A stretch of DNA of 64,000 bases from Heracleum sosnowskyi (Eukaryota > Streptophyta > Magnoliopsida > Apiales > Apiaceae). The stretch spans positions 310,001 to 374,000 of the forward strand of contig JAUIZM010000018.1 of the NCBI GenBank assembly GCA_030848705.1, given 5' to 3'. Shown piece after piece: positions 34,195 through 47,160 of this stretch (position 1 is its first letter; every line of letters begins with the position of its first letter). The position numbers and the translations under genes were made by a program. A model generated the notes under the pieces. It was not told where the DNA came from. It saw only the letters and a list, made by a program, of their open reading frames with translations, and made no database searches.

Positions 34195-37100
34195 GTTTAT
34201 AATTATATTTTAATTACCCATGGAACACACGATTGTTTTTTTAATATTTATAATTATATTTATTTATGAATATTTTAATATTTAAAAGTTATTAGTTTAC
34301 ATGATTAAATTATTGTTAAAAAAGATTTAGCCAAAAAGAATTATAGTTAAAATTTTGATATTTATTATATTTTACACGCTCAATTTAATATTTGTTTATA
34401 TTGAGTTATAAAAGTTAGATTTGGCGAATTTTACGGTCCACATGAAATTCTATTCTAAAACTAAAAAGAGAATAAAGTGACGAAATTTAATATTGAGAAT
34501 TCTATTCGATTTAGGAAATATAAGTTTAGATTATTAGAATACTCTTTATTAACCAAATAAAGTTTTTAATGTTAAATCTAACGGTTTTCACCTATCTATT
34601 TAAGATTAAACGATTTTTATTATTTTGATATTAAATGGGTTTCCTTATTTAATTACAACTTTTTTTATGTTTTAACTTTTTAGAAAATCCAATCCTAATA
34701 TAATATCTTTTAACTTATATCATTTTTAGATAATAACTTCTTTTTATATGATATAATCTTGATCTTCTATTTTTCAAAGTATTGGATTTAACGGTTGAGA
34801 ATGTTTTGGCGGTATTTAGGACCAAACTACCACGATAACATCATTAATTTTTTAAATATTTTTTTAATATATTTTTTTAAAATATTTATTGCTAAAATAT
34901 AATATACTCTCTTTTGTAATATGTTAATGATGCGGGAACTTTGAACTTTTGAGAAAATACATTATCAATTAAAATATAATTGTTTTTTGTAACAGTTTAT
35001 CTTTTAAAGTAGTACACCGTGACGATCAAAATTCTGTAAAAAATTCATTTTTTTATAGTATATCCCGTAAAAATCTATGTTATTATATTAACGACTAAAT
35101 AATGAAAGCTTTCTTATAAGTATGGTCGCTTGATCACTCAATTCATAATCGTTGGATCTTTCAAATTAAATTGTTGAAAAACGTTAGATATAAGAGTAAA
35201 ATTTATCACGTGCAATGATCTAATGTTTGAATCTACCAACAACAATTAAAATTTACAGGATTTTTTTGAAAAATAAGAATTTTTTCATTTTTTTTTCTTG
35301 TAGACATGGGTTATTTGATAATATTTTTTATAAAGTACGATTTTTCAAAAAAGTACTATACTAATTGATTAACAAACTTTTAAAGTTTCGAATTTAATAA
35401 TTTACAATGTATATAGGTTAAAAAAGTAAGGTCTCTTCTGTAGCTGAGTCTAAAATTTCAAAATACGGTTTTTTTTAAATATGAATATAGTCCTGCTAAC
35501 AATGAAATTAGGTCTTTATGAGTTCTTATAAAACAAAATCACCATTAATAAATAATATTTAATTAGTTATGATAAAAAATTTAATAAAATAAGATAAAAA
35601 ATATGCACAATTTTATAAAAATTTATCCTCGTATTATTATATTATTTGTTGATTTGAATTTTTCTTAGATTGATTTCAATTTTTGAACATAGATTTCTAA
35701 ATTTAAAATAGTTAGAAAAAGTAATTAAATTGACATTAAAATAATGATGACGTAATTATGATTATTAGAATTTAAATACTCACTTTACTAATTTGGGTTT
35801 TATCTTGTGTTTTAAAAATTAGATTTTGACGATTTTACACCGAGATAACTAAATTATCTTTAATTAAAAGATGGCTTAACAATTTTTATCTAACTGGAAT
35901 TGTCCATGAAAGAGAAAAGAAAGTCACGAATTTTTTACATGGAGAATTCTATTCAATATAGAAAACTTATTTATATTTGGTTTAAATTATCAAAATACAC
36001 TTTTTAAAATTTAAATATAATCTTATTATTAATAAAATACACTTTTTTAATATTTGATCTAACGATTTTCATTTATCTAGTTAAGATCTAATGGTCCTTA
36101 TTAGTTTGGTTGTCCAAGACTGTACCATCAAAATTTTGGATAAGATCCATATTATACTTATTATATATAAGGATTTAATATAATAAGAATATCAAGTATA
36201 TACTGATATAAGTATCTTACTAACTGCTTTTACTTTTAATGTTTCGGTTTATTTACAGTGTATATAAAATTTTAAAATACATTATTACTTAAAAATTATT
36301 AAATAGAATAAAAATTATGTTATGATTATATAAAATTTTATTCTCATATTATTATATTCTTTATCGATTTGAATTTGTTCTTAATTAATTTTAATACTTT
36401 GTTGAAAGAAACATAAAATTTCTATATTTAAAACAATTAGTGGAAAAATAAATAAACTGGTGCTACAAAAATAAAAAAAAATATTTATTAAAATTTAGAT
36501 ACTCACTTTACTATTTGGGTTATATCTTGAGTTTTAGAAATTGAATTTTGACGATTTTACAATCTATGCGTAACTAACGAAATTTTCTTTAATTTAATGA
36601 TGGTTTAATAATTATTATCTAACTTGACCTGTTGACCTACACATAAACCGAAAACAAAAGATGGTTAAGAATTTTTACATAAAAAATTCAATTCAATATA
36701 GAAAACCAATTTATAATTGGTTTAAATTATCAAAACACACTTCTTAGTATTTAAATATAATCCTACCTTTAATCAAATACACATTTTAATATAAGTATTA
36801 TATTCAAAATTATCGTTTATGAATATGAAACCCTCAATATTTTAATAATATTTTGATATTATCCTTTTATGTTTGTTATATGTAAAATAATATAATTATA
36901 ATTTGGATCAATCAAATTGTTATGTTCCTTCAGAAAAAAAAAGTGTTTAAATTTATTTATGTACAGGAGTTCTCGTAAGTCTCTTTAGGTTCACGTGTAT
37001 CATTGTTAGTATGATATACATCAGTATTATATTGATAATTTTTAATATTATAATCAATATGAATTGTTATGTTGATATTTGGTTTAACAATTATTATCTA

Positions 37101-37852
37101 ATTGGAAGTATACATAAATTCAAGAGAAAAGATATTTAAGAATTTTTACATAGAAAACTTTTAAATTATCAAAATACACTTTTTAGTATTTAAATATAAT
37201 TATATTATTAATCAGATACACTTTTTAATATTAGATCTAACAATTCTAATCGATCTATTTAAGATCTAACTGTAATTATTAATTTGGTCGTATAGTGATC
37301 ATACACGGACCATATCGATTTTAATTTTTTCTTAAATTGATTTTAATATTTTATTGAAATAAAAATAGAATTTATAAATTTAAAAGAATTAGGGAATAAA
37401 TTAAATCTACAATAAAAAAATATTTATTAAAATTTAGATAATCACTTTACTGTTTGGGCTCTATCTTGAGTTTTAGACAACAGATTTTAACGATTTTACA
37501 GCCCATGCGAAGCTAACAAAATTATCTTTAATTTAATGATGGTTTATTAATTTTTATCTAACTGGAACTATCCATAAACTAAAGAGAAAAGATAATTACG
37601 AATTTTTACATAAAGATTTCTATTCAATATAGAAAACCCATTTATAGTTGGTTTAAATTATCAAAATACATCTTTTAGTATTTAAATACTATCCTATTAT
37701 TAATCAAATACAATTTTTAATATTATATCTAACGGTCCTCATCTATTTGAATATTTATAGTTTTATAATCCAACGGATCATATACTTTTGGTAGTACAGT
37801 GACCGACCAAAGTTTTGGATAAGATCTCCCTTACGCTTATTATATATAAGGT
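34195..37852 (-). repeat. Helitron internal unit 1 (about 3.7 kb)
   Basis: It is colinear with 37858-42312 over nearly all of its length. Both begin with TTTTAATTACCCATGGAACA and end with CCCTTACGCTTATTATATAT. The differences are substitutions, small indels and one large insertion in the other unit. Confidence 0.85.
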
Positions 37853-37857
37853 ATTAA

Positions 37858-40800
37858 TAATTATATTTTAATTACCCATGGAACACACGATTGTTTTTTT
37901 TTATATTTATAATTATATTTATTTATGAATATTTTAATATTTAAAAGTTATTAGTTTACATGATTAAATTATTGTTAAAAAAGATTTAGCCAAAAAATAT
38001 TATAGTTAAAAATTTGATATTTATTATATTTTACACGCTCAATTTAATATTTGTTTATATTGAGTTATAAAAGTTAGATTTGGCCAATTTTACGGTCCAC
38101 ATGAAATTCACAAAATAATCTTTAATTTAGTTGTGGTTTAATATTTCTTTTTCAATTAAAAACTATTCTCAAACTAAAAAGAGAATAAAGTGACGAAATT
38201 TAATATTGAGAATTCTATTCGATTTAGGAAATCTACTTATATGTAGTTTAGATTATTATAATACCATTTATTAACCTAATACAGTTTTTAATGTTAAATC
38301 TAACGGTTTTCACCTATCGATTTAAGATTAAACGATTTTTATTATTTTGATATTAAATGGGTTTCCTTATTTAATTACAACTATTTTTATGTTTTAACTT
38401 TTTGGAAAATCCAATCCTAATATAATATCTTTTAACTTATATCATTTTTAGATAATAACTTCTTTTTATATGATATAATCTCGATCGTCTATTTTTAAAA
38501 GTATTGGATCTAACGGTTGAGAATGTTTTGGCGGTATTTAGGACCAAACTACCAGGATAACATCATTAATTTTTTTAGTATTTATATATTTTTTAATATT
38601 TATATATTTTTTAATATTTATTGCTAAAATATAATATACAATTTTTTGTAATATGTTAATGATGCGGGAACTTTGAACTTTTGAGAAAATAAATTATCAA
38701 TTAAAATATATTTTTTTTGTAATAGTTCTTCTTTTAAAGTAGTACACCGTGATGATCAAAATTCTGTATAAAATTCATTTTTTTATATTATATCCCGTAA
38801 ATATCTATGTTATTATATTAAAAACTAAACAATGAAAGCTTTCTTATGAGTCTGGTCGCTTGATCACTCAATCCATAATCGTTGGATCTTTCAAATTAAA
38901 TTGTTGAGAAACGTTAGATATAACAGTAAAATTATCGCGTAGAATGATCTAAGGTTTGAATCTACCAACAACATATTAAAATTTACAGGTTTTTTTGAAA
39001 AATAAGAATTTTTTCATTTTTTTTCTTGTAGACATGGGTTATTTGATAATATTTTTTATAAAGTACGATTTTTCAAAAAAGTACTATACTAATTGATTAA
39101 CAAACTTTTAAAGTTTCGAATTTAATAATTTACAATGTATATTTAAAAAAGTTAGGCACATTCTGTAGCTGAGTCTAAAATTTCAAAATACGGTATTTTT
39201 AAATATGAATATAGACATATAGTCTTGCTAACAATGAAATTAGGTTATGAGTTCCTATAAAACAAAATCACCATTTGCGTATAATTTATTATTTAATAAT
39301 AAATAATATTTAATTAGTTATTATATAAAATTTAATAAAATATGATAAAAAAATATGCACAAATTTATAAAATTTTATCCTCGTATTATTATATTCTTTG
39401 TTGATTTGAATTTTTCTTAGATTGATTTGAATTTTTGAACATAGATTTCTAAATTTAAAATAGTTATAAAAAAGTAATTAAATTGGCATTAAAATAATGA
39501 TGGCGTAATAATTATTATTAGAATTTAAATACCCACTTTACTAATTTGGGCTTTATTTTGTGTTTTAAAAATTAGATTTTAACGATTTTACACCCCACAT
39601 GAAGATAACTAAACTATCTTTAATTAAAAGATGGTTTAACAATTTTTATATAACTGGAATTGTCCATGAAAGAGAAAAGAAAGTCACGAATGTTTTACAT
39701 GGAGAATTCTATTCAGTATAGAAAACTTATTTATATTTGGTATATTTGGTTTAAATTATCAAAATACACTTTTTAGAATTTAAATATAATCCTATTATTA
39801 ATAAAATACACTTTTTTAATATTTGATCTAACGATTTTCATTTATCTAGTTAAGATCTAATGGCCCTTATTAGTTTGGTTGTCCAAGACTGTACGATCAA
39901 AATTTTGGATAAGATCCCTATTATGTTTATTATATGGGTTGAGCGGAGACTAATAAAAAGGTGGAGACCTGGAGACCAATTCAACACCCTTAGATTAACT
40001 TGAATCCAATGATCATCATTTTTTATTATACTTCATAAAATTAAACATAACAAAATTATATTATTATACACAATTACACATGTTGTTCTTTTTAGCCATC
40101 CACGTTCTTAAAACCTACAACATCCGACATTTTATTTAGCAAGTTGGGAGGATTTGAGAGGACCTATATCACTAAACATCGTACTGCAAATATTATAAAC
40201 AAAAAGTTCTGCATATAAAAAATATGTTTTACAAATTAAAAAAAAACAATGCTTACTGCATGACAATGAAAAAAATGTGTAAAAAATTAAATTATGCAAA
40301 AATAAAGAATAAAATAGTAAAATAATAATTTTTTGCAACTAAAGTAATGCACTAAATTAAAATAATAATATATTGCACTAAAAAATTATGAATACAATAA
40401 TTGAAAGTAAAAAGTTTTGCAAACAAAATAACATAGAATATTAAAATTGTGCAAATTTTTTGAATAAAAAAATGGAAGACGTGAGAATGAATGTAATGCA
40501 TATTGTAGTTAACGTTGTTGGTAACGTATAAGCTGTATATGCCTACATACAACCAATTTATAAGTGTGTAAAACAAAATAATATGTACCATTGGATTAGA
40601 TAGAAACGAATGGTGTAAGATGTGGTCTCCAGGGTCTTTAGTTCATTTTAGGTCTCCATAGAACTTTTCTCTAACGATTTAATATAATAAGGATATCAAG
40701 TATATACTAATATCTTACTAACTGCTTTTACTTTTAATGTTTCGGTTTTATTTACAGTGTATATAAAATTTTAAAATACATTATTACTTAAAAATTATTA

Positions 40801-42312
40801 AACAGAATAAAAATTATGTTATGATTATATAAAATTTTATTCTCATATTATTATATTTTTTATCGATTTGAATTTGTTCTTAATTAATTTTAATACTTTA
40901 TTGAAAGAAACATAAAATTTCTATATTTAAAACAATTAGTGGAAAAATAAATAAATTGGTGCTACAAAAATAAAAAAAATATTTATTAAAATTTAGATAC
41001 TCACTTTACTATTTAGGTTCTATCCTGAGTTTTATAAATTGAATTTTGACGATTTTACAACTCATGCGAAACTAACGAAATTATCTTTAATTTAATGATG
41101 GTTTAATAATTATTATCTAACTTGACGAATTTTTACATAAAGAATTCAATTCAATATAGAAAACCAATTTATAATTGGTTTAAATTATCAAAACACACTT
41201 CTTAGTATTTAAATATAATCCTACATTTAATCAAATACACATTTTAATATAAGTATTATAATCAAAATTATCGTTTATGAATATGAAACCCTCAATATTT
41301 TAATAATATTTTGATATTATCCTTTTTTGTTTGTTATATGTAAAATAATATAATTATAATTTGGATTAATCAAATTGTTATGTTCCTTCAGAAAAAAAAG
41401 TGTTTAAATTTATTTATGTACAGGAGTTCTCGTAAGTCTCTGTAGGTTCACGTGTATCATTGTTAGTATGATATACATGAGCATTATATTGATATTTTTT
41501 AATATTGTAATCAATATGAATTGTTATCTTAATATTTGGTTTAACAATTATTATCTAATTGGAACTATACATAAATTCAAGAGAAAAGATATTTAAGAAT
41601 TTTTACATAGAAAACTTTTAAATTATCAAAATACACTTTTTAGTATTTAAATATAATTCTATTATTAATCAGATACACGTTTTAATATTAGATCTAACAA
41701 TTCTCATCGATTTATTTAAGATCTAACTGTAATTATTAATTTGGTCGTATAGTGATCGTACACGGACCAGATCAATTTTAATTTTTTCTTAAATTGATTT
41801 TAATATTTTATTGAAATAAAAATAGAATTTATAAATTTAAAAGAATTAGGAAAAAAATTAAATTGGTGCTACAATTAAAAAAAATATTTATTAAAATTTA
41901 CATAATCACTTTACTATTTGGGCTCTATCTTGAGTTTTAGACAATAGATTTTAACGATTTTACAGCTCAAGCGAAGCTAACAAAATTATCTTTAATTTAA
42001 TGATGGTTTAATAATTTTTATCTAACTGGAACTATCCATAAACTAAAGAGAAAAGATAATTACGAATTTTTACATAAAGATTTCTATTCAATATAGAAAA
42101 CCCATTTATAATTGGTTTAAATTATCAAAATATATTTTTTAGTATTTAAATATTATCCTATTATTAATCAAATACAATTTTTAATATTATATCTAACGGT
42201 CCTCATCTATTTGAATGTTTATAGTTTTATAATCCAACGGATCATATACTTTTGGTAGTACAGTGACCGACCAAAGTTTTGGATAAGATCTCCCTTACGC
42301 TTATTATATATA
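37858..42312 (-). repeat. Helitron internal unit 2 (about 4.5 kb)
   Basis: Second tandem copy. It differs from unit 1 mainly by the 740 bp insertion at about 39937-40674, so without it the two units are about the same length. Confidence 0.85.
39937..40674. mobile_element. Insertion in Helitron unit 2, unknown element type
   Basis: The sequence from GGGTTGAGCGGAGAC to TTCTCTAAC interrupts what is continuous in unit 1 (near 36160). GGAGACCTGGAGACC near the left end and GGTCTCCAGGG...GGTCTCC near the right end are loosely inverted. TCCAATG and CATTGGA also face each other. There is no ORF. I suspect a MITE-like element, but a clean target duplication cannot be set. Confidence 0.55.
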
Positions 42313-42977
42313 AGGAGTTAATTAAACGGTTTTTTCGGTTTTGGTTAATCATTTATCGGTTTCGGTTTTTTTCGGTTTTTAATATTGTTTTTTTCTTTTA
42401 CTTGTGCAAAGTTTTTGGTGGTAGTGTATTGGGTAAAATAAATAGTGTCAATGGTTAATTAATTATATTACATTAAAAAATAAATTATAGTGACTTTTAA
42501 ATTTGTGAACGAACTAAATTCATTTCATAATTTTTTTTATGTATTCATATTATCATAAATAAAAATAACAAATGCGACAAATATATGTTCATGACAATGG
42601 AAAACAAGATTATAGCATGTGCATATATACAAATTTATTATACAAAAAATTTAAAATTATGATTAAAAACTAATACAATATTAATCGTATAGAGTTGTGG
42701 GAATATATTATATAATTTATTAATACTAATATAAAAATATATATTTATGTAACTAAATACTAACACCAATTTGTTTGGAGTTCTCATCATATTATTTATT
42801 AATATTATATATAAATATAATATAGCGGTTCGGTTTTGACTAAAAATCGGAACCGAAACCGCACCATTAGTTTCGGTTTCTCGGTTCGGTTTTTTCTTCG
42901 GTTTGTTTTTTTTCGTTGTGGTTTATCGGGTTTTTTCGGTTAATTTTTCGGTTTCGGTTTTTTCTTCTCACCCCTAA

Positions 42978-43440
42978 CTATAGATCACAAACATTTTTTC
43001 TGGTAAAGTGGTAATGATAAAATATTTATATTTTTTTTTAACTTTTAAATGAAAAAATGCTCAGAGGCCACAAGAAATTGTTTAACTCAATTAAAAAAGG
43101 TATGCTCTAGTGTTGAAAGTAGCTTTTATTATCATTAATTAATTAACTCAAAAAGGTTCTGCAGTTCTTATTGTTATTCCTAGCTGGGGAAATATATCAA
43201 CTCTTCCCAAAATGTACTCTATCTACTCTGGTATTCCACAAGGGGAAACTAGCCAGCTGGTGCAGCCTTTCGAGATTTATTCAATAACTGCAGTTGTAGC
43301 ATTATCTTTACATATGATCGGAGCTTCTAGCCTCCAGGCGAAACAGCAATGCAGCTTGTGTATTGCCAAGAAAGCATCGTGCCTCGAGATAATCATGGTA
43401 TTCATTTCTGAAAGAGACTGTAGGTTCTCGAGGCTCATTT
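42978..43440. other. Downstream region of the AGPase gene
   Basis: AT-rich sequence that should contain the AGPase 3' untranslated region (minus strand) next to 43440. Nothing else is recognised. Confidence 0.45.
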
Positions 43441-46400
43441 TCATATAACTGTACCATCTTTGATAGTGGCCTTCTCCATTATGATTGTGATTCCTGATCG
43501 AATGTAGAAACCTTCTTCTGGTCTGTCCGCTTCTTGAACACCCTGACAAGTAATAAAGTGGAATGGAGAATGCAGATGAAAGAAAATGAAAATAGCGGCT
43601 TTTACTTTGGAAGATTATGAGGCATTGGGGGGGGGGGGGGAGCTTACTTCTTTGTTAGCGATAATCACATCACTGCCAATTTTTGCATTCTTGTCGATAA
43701 TACAATTACTGTGATGAAAATAACAAGAACTTTGTCAGGACTTGATGTGTTGAACTCGAATACAAATTTAAAGGTTTTTTTTCTCAATAATGTTCCTTAC
43801 CTGATTTTTGAGTTTCGACCAACACCTATTGGGACTTTCCCCTCTGCCAAAAGAGATGCAATCTCAGATTCTGTTTGATAGTAGTCTGCTCCCAGCATTA
43901 ATGTATCCTATATTCATAAAAAGACATGAGAATCACTTGGATCGTGCACTAAATTTTGTTTGTTTGACAGCAATTTATTTACAAGGACAATAAATTCAGG
44001 ATAAATGACCTGAAGCACCACGCCAGAATCTAAACGTGAGCGTTCACCCACGACTGAGTGTATAACACTACATTCTTGAAGAAAGCAACCGTGTGATATT
44101 ATTGCATCCTTAATCTGCAGAATCATATAACTATGAAAATTAAGATGTTCAACTTAAGCCATGAAAGGTCCTAGTAAACTGACTTACCCGGCTTCTTTCA
44201 AATTTGGTTGGTGGCAAGAACCGGGGAGAGGTGAAGATTGGTTTCTTAGGATCATAAAACTCGAATTTTGGTACCTGTATCAGCCATGAAGAAGTCTACA
44301 GGTAAGGAAGAAACATCCCCAGAATTCTGTAGTGCGGAAAATCCGAGATAAAATATTAAATTCTTTGTACTTGGATCCAACCTCATCTGTAAGTGCCAAG
44401 TTAGCATCATAGAAAGATTTTATAGTTCCAATGTCATCCCAATAGTCTCTGAATAGATATGCCTGTCAAAAGTTCATTTTCGAATAAGTTAAATATGCCT
44501 GTCAAGTGTCAGTACTAATTTAAAGAGGAGAACCATAAAACTGGATATAAATGAACACATGAGTCCAGTACACATACTTGCACATTATGCTCCGTAACAG
44601 CCGAAGGAATGATTTCAGATCCAAAGTCATTGGATGTGGGATATCTCCACTTAAGAAGCTTCAATAAAATATCTTTCTTAAAGACGTATACTCCCATTGA
44701 CGCAATATATGGGGATTTTGCAGCATCTTGTGGAGACAACCCAAGAAGAGTGGTATCTACTTTCTGCAGTGAACCAACATGAGCATGATCATGTAGAAGT
44801 CAGTCTATCGGTAGAAATTATGTTGGTAAAAAAAATTTCTGACCCACAAAAGAAAGCATAAAATTGTGAATCTGTCTGCAATCTACATGCTACTGTAAAA
44901 AAGCAAAAATGTAGCTGTTTTGTATAGCTGCATCATGGAAAATTATAATGTGCTTGCACAAAACTGAAACAGAAGTCAGATAGGTATGTTTCATGAAAAA
45001 ATACATTTATGAATGACAAATTAAACCATCATCTACAAACTATTTTATTTATCACTGTCTGATAAGAGAGGACAGGACTGACTTAAAAAAAAATTAGCTA
45101 CTTACCATGGCTTCCAGATCAGCACCCCTGGGTTTTTCAGCAAATTGAACAACTTGCCCCAGGTTATCAACTTTCATCAATCCATAGTCTGATGCACGGC
45201 TGACAAATATAGCTCATTTTGAGATGGTATGCAATAGCATTTAAGTACAATAAAATCAAGGCTGTAATTTTACATTTAGCATACTACAAACAAGATCCAT
45301 AAGATATAAGGTCGATACATTAGAACAAATAATAATAATTCTAAATGCTAGTAGAAAAGATCTGACAGGAAACATGCTACTGTAGAGGTAAATAACAAAA
45401 CAACGAACCTGTCCCCTACAGGTACACATGAGACTGTAATATCTGCATTCCGATCAACGTGATTCTGTTTGTGCATTGAAATAGTTAGGAGCTTCCGAAA
45501 CAGGACTGTGTCATCTAATGTTCCAAAAAAATCAACATACCTGCACGAAGTCCATATAATCCATTCGATAAAGGTGATCCCCCGATAAGATCAATACATT
45601 TTCAATGTCCTTGTTCTTGACATCCTGAAGTAGTTAAAATATTGTGACATCAATAAATTAGAACTCAAACATTAATCACCAGTACATGAAGCTACGGAAT
45701 GTAAATGTGCATCAAGTTATATATACAAATATAAGAGAAGAGTTAAGTGCAGGTGGAATCATGTCACCCACCTCAAATACCCATGTAAATTGCCTCACGG
45801 CATCTGCAGTTCCTTGAAACCAGTTCATTCCTGCCTCACCTGGTGTCTGAGTGGCAGCAAGCACCTGTATCAAAAAATCCCTATTAGATCACCAGATGCA
45901 TTACAAAATGAACTACTAATTAATTACTATAAATATTTCCAATTGATTTCCTCTTAATTGTATAGGAGTCAGAATTCATTTAATAATAACCTGCTGGTAT
46001 ATCCGATATTTTTGACAGAATGTCCGACATTACGATAGACCAAGTCCACTAATAAGCACAATGTCTAGATAAACATAATATCCACCAAGAAAATAAGCCA
46101 ATAACTGATCTACTAAGAAATGGTCTGCCTAATATGTATGCTTATTAGTGCACTTTATAGCATGCTCATATGCCTTTTGTGGAGTTTACCTCAACAAAAC
46201 CATCACCAAAGTTCACTCCATTTCCGAAATATGTACGAGCAAGATGACGATTCAAAGAAGCCGAGTTGAACTGAGTAAGAACAAAGATCTTGTTTATGCA
46301 GCTATTAATACAGTTGCTCATGGGAATGTCTATAAGTCTATAACATCCTCCAACAGGAACCTATATTCAAACAACAAAACAGCAACAATTAACTAATGTA

Positions 46401-47160
46401 AAACATTTTTTTACAAGTGAAGAGTTACAGAAACTATTTAGGAAAAACAAAAGATTTACGGAAACCATTGAATCATATAACAAATTCAAATAGGAATTGC
46501 CTAACTTAAATAAAATGAACAATCAATAACCAAGTAAACCTAAAGAAACCTAGTTACTTACAGCAGGAGTTGCACATCTTCTTGTAAGAGGAAAGAGTTG
46601 AGTACCAGCACCTCCCCCCAATATTATAGCAGCCACATTTTTCGGATTCGCTGTTTTCCTCTCTATCCTCGGAACTTTTATGGACTAAAAAAAAAAATTA
46701 ACAAACATCAAATAAGAAACCATCAATACAACTTTCAAACAAATACCAGCAAAATGGAACATATTCCTATACAAACATATTTACATGGTAAAACATCAAA
46801 TTCCAATCAAATATGTTAGAATACAATACGATCCTAATAAGCTCTCTGATACCATGTTAAGTTACCGGTTCTCGTAAAACCTCGTGTGGAGGCCTTATGA
46901 GGATCATGTTGTATTCTAACTACATACACACACAAAAATGTACTCACCATTGTCTCTACACCATTACTTGATGTAAGCACAGAGAAAGAAACTCCAGGCT
47001 TGATCTTTCTTACCCTTTTCCCAAATTTCAAACTTTTTTCGACACGATTACTCCAATCACTTCTACTTAGACTCCCCCTAATTCTCTCCCCAAAAAACCT
47101 ATCACCCCCATTGCTCACAAAACCCTTCCTAACACTCAATGCTGCAGAGCAAGAATCCAT
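43441..47160 (-). CDS. APL3: Glucose-1-phosphate adenylyltransferase (AGPase) large subunit, plastid
   Basis: Fourteen exons with GT-AG borders and one frame: 47160-46948, 46684-46562, 46360-46190, 45864-45772, 45624-45541, 45464-45409, 45199-45106, 44763-44578, 44462-44382, 44274-44188, 44114-44010, 43907-43801, 43708-43648 and 43542-43441. They give 520 aa, the usual length. AGPase makes ADP-glucose from glucose-1-phosphate and ATP, the committed step of starch synthesis, as a heterotetramer with the small subunit. Residues 1 to about 70 are Ser/Arg-rich and acid-poor, a chloroplast transit peptide. GGGAGTQLFPLT (about 94-105) is the nucleotide-binding loop; SGDHLYRMDY, the effector-site region near FAEKP, and the C-terminal beta-helix ending IKDGTVI are present. 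Gln100 and Thr110 replace the Arg and Lys of catalytic subunits, as in Arabidopsis APL3/APL4, so the subunit is probably regulatory. Overall wording is closest to APL3. Confidence 0.95.
43627..43640. repeat. Poly-G tract (14 bases) in AGPase intron 13
   Basis: Fourteen consecutive G on the plus strand, so poly-C in the transcript, 8 bases past the exon border at 43648. It could be length-variable and prone to sequencing error. Confidence 0.9.
46815..46920. repeat. Fold-back element in AGPase intron 1
   Basis: The 27 bp arms at 46815-46841 and 46894-46920 are complementary at 24 positions. Between them, on the minus strand, is TTAACATGGTATCAGAGAGC, which looks like an LTR end followed by an initiator tRNA-Met primer site. 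It may be a remnant of a miniature retroelement whose LTR start has been copied in inverted orientation. Confidence 0.6.

Larger units (their letters stand above)
34140..42320 (-). mobile_element. Composite Helitron (family 1), 8.2 kb, with internal tandem duplication
   Basis: On the minus strand the 3' end is a CCGTGC-ATC-GCACGG hairpin (34152-34166), 8 bases, and CTAG|T at 34140. The other end is TAACTCCTTATATATAATAA at 42320, lacking the TCTATACTATTAT tip of the 4585 copy. The body consists of two similar units, about 34195-37852 and 37858-42312. There is no Rep/helicase coding region, so it is non-autonomous despite its size. Confidence 0.8.
34047..42977. mobile_element. Old MITE (hAT-like) split by a Helitron
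   Basis: 34047-34139 and 42321-42977 share TTCGGTT/TTTCGG wording. The outer ends are AGGGGGTTTGGTGAG on the left and, on the other strand, TTAGGGGTGAGAAG on the right. TTATAGAT (34039-34046) and CTATAGAT (42978-42985) could be an 8 bp target duplication with one change. The Helitron 34140-42320 lies inside. The assignment is moderate because the ends have decayed. Confidence 0.5.
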
